Shown: piece by piece, positions 33,767 through 39,872 of the stretch
Layout of the letters: every line of letters begins with the position of its first letter
How positions within the stretch are numbered: the stretch's first letter is position 1
Assembly (NCBI GenBank): GCA_944380875.1
Contig: CALWJA010000081.1
Location: 1 to 39,872 of the forward strand
From: an uncultured Clostridia bacterium
GTDB lineage: Bacteria; Bacillota; Clostridia; Oscillospirales; Acutalibacteraceae
Reading direction: 5' to 3'
Length of the DNA: 39,872 nucleotides
Position numbers and translations under genes: made by a program
Notes under the pieces: generated by a model
What the model was told of the DNA's origin: nothing
What the model saw: only the letters and a program-made list of their open reading frames with translations
Database searches by the model: none

Positions 33767-33793
33767 AGAAAAGTGTATATATTAAGAAACTTT

Positions 33794-33836
33794 AATAACG
33801 TTGTCCATCTCGCATAAATGGGCAACGTTATTTTTA
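33794..33836 (+). terminator. kdpDE terminator
   Basis: A 14-bp stem (33794-33807 with 33819-33832, one G-U pair), an 11-nt loop and a T-run make a strong intrinsic terminator 27 bp after kdpE. Confidence 0.9.
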
Positions 33837-34027
33837 TTCATAGAGAAGGTTTATATAAAAATCCAAGTCGGAAATGAGTATTGTATATCTATCAACAAAA
33901 GTTTAATGGCTATAAGAAGAGCTTTATCTTCCTCTAATTCTATTCGATATTTAATTAAGGTAGATTTTTATAGAACAGAGGGGATCGATATGGAATACGG
34001 TATTTTAAAAGATTATAAATAAGGTTT
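33837..34027. other. Gap between the kdpDE terminator and the next hairpin
   Basis: About 190 bp of AT-rich DNA. A 10-codon frame (MEYGILKDYK, 33990-34022) has AGAGGGG at 6-7 nt upstream and ends just before a hairpin. It could be a very short peptide or the end of a decayed gene. A longer frame from 33801 begins inside the kdpDE terminator and is not credible. Nothing else is supported. Confidence 0.3.
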
Positions 34028-34061
34028 GAAAGCGTCTGACCTCATCAGGTCAGACGCTTTC
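34028..34061. terminator. Perfect hairpin upstream of the kdpF promoter
   Basis: A perfect 14-bp stem (34028-34041 with 34048-34061) and a 6-nt loop are followed by TTAATG, a weak T-tail. Its end overlaps the first repeat of the candidate KdpE box. It may insulate kdpFABC from read-through. Confidence 0.55.
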
Positions 34062-34125
34062 TTAATGCAACCTTTATCTGATAAAAGAAACGCTAAGACC
34101 AATTTCACAGTAAAGTTGCTACAAT
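34059..34125 (+). promoter_or_regulatory. kdpFABC promoter with candidate KdpE box
   Basis: Direct repeats TTCTTAAT (34059-34066) and ACCTTTAT (34070-34077) are 11 bp apart and 61 bp (first base) upstream of a -10-like TACAAT (34120-34125). No good -35 is seen. Spacing and sequence match the element before kdpD. Confidence 0.6.
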
Positions 34126-34158
34126 ATTTCGTGTAAAACCAAAGAGGAGGAAAGCGTT

Positions 34159-34257
34159 ATGATGGATTTTATCATGATAGCAATTTTGGCAGGCTGTATC
34201 GGGCTTATTTTGTTGTTAATCAGCTGGTGCCAAAAGCAAGTCGATCGAAATGAATAA
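34159..34257 (+). CDS. Small hydrophobic peptide upstream of kdpF
   Basis: A 32-residue peptide begins at ATG 34159 (a second ATG follows), about 7 nt after GAGGAGG. It has one membrane helix ('IAILAGCIGLILLLISW') and a charged end 'CQKQVDRNE'. Its stop overlaps the ribosome site of kdpF (TAAGGAGGAAAG). It is the first gene of the kdpFABC transcript. I do not know a named family; its position and shape suggest an accessory subunit or regulator of the Kdp complex, as KdpF is, but this is inference. Confidence 0.65.
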   Translation: MMDFIMIAILAGCIGLILLLISWCQKQVDRNE

Positions 34258-34269
34258 GGAGGAAAGAAC

Positions 34270-34347
34270 ATAATTGTTCTTGGAATTATAGTTTTACTGC
34301 TGGGTGGATATTTAGTTTATACATTGGTACACCCGGAAAAATTTTAA
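34270..34347 (+). CDS. kdpF: KdpF with a non-canonical start codon
   Basis: The translated frame reads 'IVLGIIVLLLGGYLVYTLVH' then 'PEKF', which matches KdpF in length and in the terminal PEKF. KdpF is a single-helix peptide that stabilises the KdpFABC complex. There is no ATG, GTG or TTG in frame between the upstream stop (34255-34257) and the helix: ATA at 34270 sits exactly where ATG is expected, 7 nt after GGAGG, with ATT at 34273 as the alternative. Either a rare ATA/ATT start is used, giving about 25 residues, or the peptide is not made, or the base is a sequence error. Confidence 0.75.
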   Translation: MIVLGIIVLLLGGYLVYTLVHPEKF

Positions 34348-34368
34348 AACCAGCAGGAGGAATTTATC

Positions 34369-36147
34369 ATGCTACAAATTATATTGACCATTATCCTTTA
34401 TCTGATAATGGTCGTTCCGGTAGGCATTTATGTTTATCATATCGCAGCCGGAAAGCATACGTTTGCCGATCCGGTTTTTGACCGCGTTGACGGCGTTATT
34501 TATAAAATCAGTGGTATTAAACCACAAAACGGAATGAATTGGAAAAAATACGCACTGGCTTTACTCACAACGAATGCGGTTATGATTCTTTTGGGATATA
34601 TGATTCTGCGAATTCAGAGTATCGCCCTTTTCAATCCCAACGGAATCGGAGGTATGGAGGAATCCCTTTCCTTCAATACGATCATCAGCTTCATGACCAA
34701 CACCAACCTTCAGCATTATTCCGGTGAGTCAGGATTATCTTACTTATCTCAGATGTTGGTAATCATCTTTATGATGTTTGTCTCTGCTGCAAGCGGATAT
34801 GCTGCTTGTGTTGCATTCATCCGCGGTTTGGCTGGAAAAACAAAAGACAATGTGGGAAACTTTTTTGCAGATCTGGTTCGCATCACAACAAGAGTGCTGC
34901 TTCCCTTTTCTATTGTAGGCGGACTGCTGTTGGTTTGGCAGGGTGTCCCGCAGAATTTTTCCGGAAATGTTGTGGTAGATACCATTGAGGGCGCGAAACA
35001 GGTTATTGCAATGGGTCCTGTTGCAGCATTGGAAATTATCAAGCACTTAGGAACAAACGGCGGCGGATTTTTGGGTGCAAACTCCAGCACACCTATTGAA
35101 AATCCAACCATTATTACGAATCTGATTGAGCTTTATTCCATGATGTTGCTGCCGGGTGCCTGTGTGATCACCTTTGGCAAAATGGTGCGTGACCGTAAGC
35201 GCGAAATGGTACAGGCAAAGTCTGGTCTGGATGCAGAGCAGGCTTTTGAATCTAAGAGCAAGATTCGCAAAAGCTTCACCGTGTGGATGTATGGACGTGA
35301 AGGCCGCAGCATTTTCGCTGCTATGGGTATTATCTTTGTCATCGGTCTTTCCGTTTGCTTCTGGGCAGAGAGCCAAGGCAACCCTGCACTTGCGGATGTT
35401 GGTTTAAGCCAGTCTATGGGTAGTATGGAAGGCAAGGAAGTACGATTTGGCATTGCACAATCTGCATTGTTTACAACGACTACAACGTCCTTTACAACCG
35501 GTACTGTGAATAACATGCATGATACCTTAACCCCCTTGGGCGGCATGATCCCGATGCTTCACATGATGCTCAACGTTGTGTTTGGCGGTAAAGGCGTTGG
35601 ACTCATGAACATGATCATGTATGCGATTTTGGCAGTATTTATCTGCGGCCTGATGATTGGTCGAACACCAGAATATCTGGGCAAAAAGATTGAAGGCCGA
35701 GAAATGAAATTAACGGCTTTGTGCATCATCATTCATCCGCTGCTGATCCTGGCATTCTCTGCTTTGGCAGTTGGAACGCAGGCCGGATTAGAAGGAATCA
35801 CCAATCCAGGCTTCCATGGCCTTTCTCAGGTGCTTTATGAGTACGCTTCTTCTGCTGCAAACAACGGTTCCGGTTTTGAAGGCTTGGCTGATAACACGAT
35901 GTTCTGGAATATCACCACAGGTCTTGCCATGTTCTTCGGTCGCTATCTCTCCATTGTCATTCAGCTGGCGATTGCAGGTTCTTTGATGAAGAAACGCTTT
36001 GTCAACGAGTCTGCCGGTACCCTGCATACTGATACTGCAAGCTTTGCTGTCATTCTGGTGTTTGTTGTTTACATTTTTGCAGCGCTGACATTTTTCCCGG
36101 TGCTTGCACTCGGTCCCATTGCGGAACATTTGACCCTTTGGGCATAA
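34369..36147 (+). CDS. kdpA: KdpA, potassium-channel-like subunit
   Basis: The 592-residue protein has about ten membrane helices and the four selectivity-loop segments of the superfamily of K+ transporters: 'TNTNLQHYSGE', 'LGTNGGGFLGANSS', 'TTTTTSFTTGTVNN' and 'SSAANNGSGFEGL'. It binds and conducts K+ in the KdpFABC pump. AGGAGG precedes the ATG. Length is slightly above the typical 550-560, with an insertion between the helices around residues 275-320. kdpB starts 12 bp later. Confidence 0.97.
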   Translation: MLQIILTIILYLIMVVPVGIYVYHIAAGKHTFADPVFDRVDGVIYKISGIKPQNGMNWKKYALALLTTNAVMILLGYMILRIQSIALFNPNGIGGMEESLSFNTIISFMTNTNLQHYSGESGLSYLSQMLVIIFMMFVSAASGYAACVAFIRGLAGKTKDNVGNFFADLVRITTRVLLPFSIVGGLLLVWQGVPQNFSGNVVVDTIEGAKQVIAMGPVAALEIIKHLGTNGGGFLGANSSTPIENPTIITNLIELYSMMLLPGACVITFGKMVRDRKREMVQAKSGLDAEQAFESKSKIRKSFTVWMYGREGRSIFAAMGIIFVIGLSVCFWAESQGNPALADVGLSQSMGSMEGKEVRFGIAQSALFTTTTTSFTTGTVNNMHDTLTPLGGMIPMLHMMLNVVFGGKGVGLMNMIMYAILAVFICGLMIGRTPEYLGKKIEGREMKLTALCIIIHPLLILAFSALAVGTQAGLEGITNPGFHGLSQVLYEYASSAANNGSGFEGLADNTMFWNITTGLAMFFGRYLSIVIQLAIAGSLMKKRFVNESAGTLHTDTASFAVILVFVVYIFAALTFFPVLALGPIAEHLTLWA

Positions 36148-36159
36148 GGAGGAACATAT

Positions 36160-38220
36160 ATGAGCAAAAAGAATCAGAAACTGATTACACCTGAAATATT
36201 TCGCCAGGCAATCATCGGTTCCTTTACGAAATTAAATCCCTTGTACATGATGAAAAATCCCGTCATGTTCGTGGTCGAAGTTGGCTGTTTCATCACCCTG
36301 ATCCTTTCCTTTTTCCCTGGATTGTTTGGTGATGTCAGCGACGGCACCAACTTAAGAGTTTATAATATTATCGTTTGTATAGTGTTATTCATCACTGTTT
36401 TGTTTGCAAACTTTGCTGAATCTGTTGCAGAAGGCCGTGGGAAAGCACAAGCAGCAAGCCTCAAAAAAACACAGAAAGATACAAAAGCACGTCTGCTTAT
36501 GGAAGACGGTACAGAGAAAATTGTTCTTTCCAGCGAACTAAAAAAAGGCGATATTGTAATGGTTTCTGCTGGCGAAATTATCCCCGGCGACGGCGAGGTC
36601 ATCGAAGGGATTGCTTCTGTAGATGAGTCTGCTATTACGGGTGAATCGGCTCCCGTTGTTCGGGAATCCGGCGGTGACTTCTGCTCCGTTACCGGTGGTA
36701 CTACAATTGTATCTGACTGGCTGAAAATCCGCATTATTTCCGATGCAGGCAACAGCTTTCTGGATCGTATGATTGCATTGGTAGAGGGTGCTTCTCGTAA
36801 GAAGACGCCGAACGAAATTGCGTTGAGCACGCTGCTGGTATCTCTGACCATCATCTTTATGATCGTCATTGTAACTCTGTATCCTATTGGAATTTATTCG
36901 GGTGTGCAGCTGCAAACTTCCACTCTGATCGCCTTGGCTGTCTGCCTGATTCCTACCACCATTGGTGGCTTGCTTTCCGCGATTGGCATTGCAGGTATGG
37001 ACCGTGTGACTCGTTTTAATGTTATCGCGATGTCTGGTAAAGCTGTAGAAGCTTGCGGCGACGTAGATACCATGATCCTTGATAAAACGGGTACAATCAC
37101 ATATGGTAACCGTCTTGCAGCTGATTTCTTCCCGGTAGGCGGTGCAAGCCGCAGTGATCTGATCCGATGCGCAGCACTCACCAGCTTGCATGACGAAACG
37201 CCCGAAGGGAAATCCACCTTGGAGCTTGCCCGTCGTCTAGGTGATAACAGTGAAGAAATTTCTGGTTCGGAATTTATTGAATTTACCGCTCAGACTCGAA
37301 TGAGTGGTGTCAATCTTCCAGACGGCACAAAAGTTCGTAAGGGCGCAGCAGAAGCGATTGAGCAGTATGTGAGAGTACTCGGAGGGGGAATCCCCTCCGA
37401 TCTCCATGAACAAGTTGATAAAATTTCCAGCTTAGGCGGCACACCGCTTACCGTTTGTGAAAATGACCGAATTTTAGGTGTCATTTATCTGAAAGATACT
37501 GTGAAACCCGGTATGGTAGAACGATTTGAACGTCTGCGCGCAATTGGTATTAAAACAATCATGTGCACCGGTGATAATCCGCTGACTGCTGCTACGATTG
37601 CAAAGGAAGCCGGTGTTGACGGATTTATCGCAGAATGCAAACCTGAAGATAAGATCGATGTTATTAAAAAAGAACAGGCCGAAGGCAAGATTGTTGCTAT
37701 GACTGGCGACGGTACCAATGATGCTCCTGCTTTGGCGCAGGCAAATGTCGGCTTGGCAATGAACAGCGGTACTACCGCCGCAAAAGAAGCTGCCAACATG
37801 GTTGATCTGGATTCCGATCCTACAAAGATTTTGGAAGTTGTAGAAATTGGTAAACAGCTGCTGATTACTCGCGGAAGCCTTACCACATTCTCTATTGCAA
37901 ACGATATTGCAAAATATTTTGCAATCATTCCTGCGATGTTTATGATAGCGATTCCTCAGCTTCAGATTTTGAACATTATGCACCTGACTACCCCTTACAG
38001 TGCTATTTTGTCCGCACTAATCTTTAACGCTATTATCATCCCATGCCTGATTCCTCTGGCTATGAAAGGTGTTAAATATCGTCCGATGTCTTCTGGAAAG
38101 ATGCTGGCAAGAAATATGCTTATTTATGGCTTAGGCGGCGTGATGACTCCTTTTATCGGAATTAAAATAATTGATATGATCATTGCTCCTCTGCTGTCTT
38201 TGATTGGTCTTGGAATTTAA
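36160..38220 (+). CDS. kdpB: KdpB, P-type ATPase subunit
   Basis: The 686-residue P-type ATPase has the actuator 'ITGES', the phosphorylation site '[12 protein letters not shown]' (D308), the nucleotide-binding 'KGAAEAI' and the hinge '[15 protein letters not shown]'. It hydrolyses ATP to drive high-affinity K+ uptake through KdpA. The ribosome site is AAGGAGG. The gene is intact and of normal length, and it is followed after 17 bp by kdpC. Confidence 0.98.
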   Translation: MSKKNQKLITPEIFRQAIIGSFTKLNPLYMMKNPVMFVVEVGCFITLILSFFPGLFGDVSDGTNLRVYNIIVCIVLFITVLFANFAESVAEGRGKAQAASLKKTQKDTKARLLMEDGTEKIVLSSELKKGDIVMVSAGEIIPGDGEVIEGIASVDESAITGESAPVVRESGGDFCSVTGGTTIVSDWLKIRIISDAGNSFLDRMIALVEGASRKKTPNEIALSTLLVSLTIIFMIVIVTLYPIGIYSGVQLQTSTLIALAVCLIPTTIGGLLSAIGIAGMDRVTRFNVIAMSGKAVEACGDVDTMILDKTGTITYGNRLAADFFPVGGASRSDLIRCAALTSLHDETPEGKSTLELARRLGDNSEEISGSEFIEFTAQTRMSGVNLPDGTKVRKGAAEAIEQYVRVLGGGIPSDLHEQVDKISSLGGTPLTVCENDRILGVIYLKDTVKPGMVERFERLRAIGIKTIMCTGDNPLTAATIAKEAGVDGFIAECKPEDKIDVIKKEQAEGKIVAMTGDGTNDAPALAQANVGLAMNSGTTAAKEAANMVDLDSDPTKILEVVEIGKQLLITRGSLTTFSIANDIAKYFAIIPAMFMIAIPQLQILNIMHLTTPYSAILSALIFNAIIIPCLIPLAMKGVKYRPMSSGKMLARNMLIYGLGGVMTPFIGIKIIDMIIAPLLSLIGLGI

Positions 38221-38237
38221 GAAAGGATGCTTGCACA

Positions 38238-38891
38238 ATGAAAGAATCAGTGAAAAACGTACTGCGCGGTACGCGTCAGGCAGTTGTAGTTACAGTTGTT
38301 TTGATGCTAATTTGCGGACTCTTGTTCCCCTGTTTATTAACTGGGTTATCCGCCTTGATTTTCCCAAATCAAGCGGGAGGAAATCTCATTACCGTAAATG
38401 GCCAAACAGTTGGCGCAAAATATGTAGGACAGGAATTTACAGAAGATTACTATATGTGGAGCCGTCCTTCTGCTTATCATTACAATATCTATACCGAGGA
38501 TGAAAACGGAAACCAATATTATACGGACGGAACAGAGTTCCCGGGAATCGGGTCCGGCTCCAATAACTATGCGCCCTCCAATCCAGAACTGACGGAACGT
38601 GTGGAAGCAGATATTGAAGCATTTTTGGAAAAGAACCCCGAAGTAAAACGGGAAGATATTCCTACTGATTTGTTGACTGCTTCTGGTTCCGGTTTAGATC
38701 CTCATATTTCTCCTGAATCTGCTGAAGTTCAGATTTCCAGAATTGTAGAAGCATCTGGGCTGAGTGAAGACACTGTTCGAGAGATTGTCAAAAACAATAC
38801 GGATGGCAAGTTTCTTGGTATTTTCGGTGAAGAAACAGTCAATGTATTGATGGTCAACATTGAGATTGCTCAAAAGATGGGTCTCATATAA
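38238..38891 (+). CDS. kdpC: KdpC, potassium-transporting ATPase subunit C
   Basis: The 217-residue protein has a single N-terminal membrane helix ('VVVTVVLMLICGLLFPCLL') and a soluble domain with family signatures 'YMWSRPSAYHYN', 'SGSGLDPHISPESAEVQISR' and 'FGEETVNVLMVNI'. KdpC stabilises the complex and raises its ATP affinity. The ATG at 38238 has GAAAGGA upstream. The next gene begins 19 bp later in the same direction. Confidence 0.96.
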   Translation: MKESVKNVLRGTRQAVVVTVVLMLICGLLFPCLLTGLSALIFPNQAGGNLITVNGQTVGAKYVGQEFTEDYYMWSRPSAYHYNIYTEDENGNQYYTDGTEFPGIGSGSNNYAPSNPELTERVEADIEAFLEKNPEVKREDIPTDLLTASGSGLDPHISPESAEVQISRIVEASGLSEDTVREIVKNNTDGKFLGIFGEETVNVLMVNIEIAQKMGLI

Positions 38892-38910
38892 CGGAAAGGA
38901 GAAAACTGCT

Positions 38911-39800
38911 ATGATGGAGATGCATTCCTTTTTAAAAGCTAAACAAATAGAAATTCCATCTCCAGATTGTAAAGGAAAACCATCTGCACGGGACTTATCT
39001 GCGTTTTTGTATCAAATAGGCGAGTGGATTCAAACGATTCCTTTGGCATACCGACATGGAGATGTGGAACCCAATACCGTTTATATCTGGTTTGATGATG
39101 TTGCTTTTTCGGAAGACGATTTTTGGCAGGTATTTGGAGAATATCTCATCCTGCTTCGTACAAGATGGAAAATCGAGATCTTTGGTACAGCAGGAATGTC
39201 ACAAGAAACCGTATGGCTAACATTGCAGGAAGAAAACAGCCATATTTACGCAGTTCAAAAGATACTTTCAGGCCATCCGGTTGATACCATAGAATCGATT
39301 TGTCTGAGAATCCAGTGCTCTTCCTCTGAGCAGTCAGAAAATCTGTATGCATTGGCTATTTCAACAAATTGGAAAAACGGCACGGTAGCTTTGGACTGGA
39401 AATATGGTTCATTTTTGTTGGAGGAAAATCTTGCGATGCCGACACAAAACAGTTGTTTTGCTATGGCAGTGTCTTTGAGGATGTGAATCCTGAAGATGCA
39501 TTGCAAGCACTTACTTTTCAGCAGAAAATGATTCTTTGGACTGGGTTCTTAAAAGATGGTTTTGACTACACAGAGTTTGAATGGCTGTATCATACCATTT
39601 CTAAAAATGTTGTACCGAACAGAATTGAATGGGAACTCTCATTGCATACGGCTATGCAAAATTTAAAATACACCATACAAGTATCGCCAAATGACTTTGA
39701 ACTATATGACGGACATGGATGCCGGCGTTATTTTAGCTTTAACAGCACAAGTTATGCAGAACGCGCTTTCCTTAAAATTTTATTTCCATTAAATACATGA
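38911..39800 (+). pseudogene. Unrecognised gene after kdpC, apparently split by a frameshift
   Basis: The first frame (38911 to 39486) starts at tandem ATGs after GGAAAGGAG and encodes a soluble protein ('SARDLSAFLYQIGEWIQTI', 'YIWFDDVAFSEDDFWQVFG'). The second frame continues from about 39450 to 39800 ('LFCYGSVFEDVNPEDAL', 'MILWTGFLKDGFDYTEFEWL'). Adding one base at the A4 (39446-39449) or T4 (39456-39459) run joins both into about 296 residues. I do not recognise the family; there is no signal peptide or membrane segment. The close spacing to kdpC suggests co-transcription with the pump. Confidence 0.6.
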
Positions 39801-39804
39801 ATAT

Positions 39805-39841
39805 AAGACAGTCTGTGGTTATAGTAACTGCAGACTGTCTT
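39805..39841 (+). terminator. Terminator of the kdp operon region
   Basis: An 11-bp perfect stem (39805-39815 with 39831-39841) with a small inner stem (GTTA/TAAC) lies 4 bp after the last stop. The following sequence is AT-rich but the T-run is weak. Confidence 0.65.
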
Positions 39842-39872
39842 AGTATTTAATAAAAGCTTATTTTAATTTTTA

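Noticed and set aside
33801-34022. 73-codon plus-strand frame
   Set aside because: Its start lies inside the kdpDE terminator and there is no ribosome site; only the last 10 codons have one.
33837-34158. c-di-AMP (ydaO-type) riboswitch before kdpF
   Set aside because: The conserved sequence blocks of that riboswitch class are not seen; only a simple hairpin and a direct-repeat box are present.
35133-35546. Minus-strand frames within kdpA and kdpB
   Set aside because: They are shadows of strongly conserved plus-strand genes.
36360-37191. Long antisense frames in kdpB
   Set aside because: Same reason: kdpB is intact and conserved over this stretch, and the antisense products show no family features.

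Overview
The window looks like chromosomal DNA from a low-to-mid GC, Gram-positive Clostridia-type Firmicute, probably near the Oscillospirales; the order is inferred, not shown. Signs are strong AGGAGG-type ribosome sites, frequent TTG/GTG starts, sigma-A promoters with 17-bp spacers, the rpsF-ssb-rpsR operon, a DnaD/DnaB-like plus DnaI/DnaC-like replication pair, lar genes, and a kdpDE-kdpFABC locus.

Layout. 1-1208: end of an FtsX-type ABC permease and its ATPase. 1352-3930: yebC and a membrane pseudokinase with PASTA repeats. 4025-5403: a Nudix hydrolase converging on a metal-dependent amidohydrolase across a bidirectional terminator. 5461-6696: rpsF-ssb-rpsR on the minus strand with a clear promoter and a structured leader. 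6722-9172: a RING-like/zinc-ribbon membrane protein divergent from prfB, each with a recognisable promoter. 9375-17115: a five-gene phosphorelay and cyclic-di-GMP operon (receiver-HD-GYP, HPt, two hybrid kinases, diguanylate cyclase). 17220-20141, minus strand: two primosome-type genes followed by a frameshifted aminoglycoside 6-adenylyltransferase. 20383-23380: tRNA-Gly(GCC) with its own promoter and terminator, then larE-larB-larC without larA. 23624-28245, minus strand: a LytTR response regulator (frameshifted), two tandem agr-type sensors without an ATPase domain, and three zinc-ribbon membrane proteins. 28561-30192, minus strand: an AraC-APH fusion and a small basic ORF. 30301-39841: kdpD-kdpE, a small hydrophobic peptide, kdpF with no normal start codon, kdpA-kdpB-kdpC, and an unrecognised frameshifted gene.

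How the genes work together. The 9375-17115 operon holds all parts of a His-Asp-His-Asp relay plus opposing enzymes for making and degrading c-di-GMP, so membrane sensing probably sets c-di-GMP levels. In the kdp locus the two transcription units carry the same direct-repeat box exactly 61 bp upstream of their -10 elements, a good candidate KdpE operator. The lar genes would build the nickel-pincer cofactor for an enzyme encoded elsewhere.

Three genes (aminoglycoside adenylyltransferase, LytTR regulator, gene after kdpC) are each broken by one apparent single-base indel at or near a short homopolymer. Real decay, phase variation and sequencing error cannot be told apart from sequence alone. 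No CRISPR array, insertion sequence or rRNA was seen.
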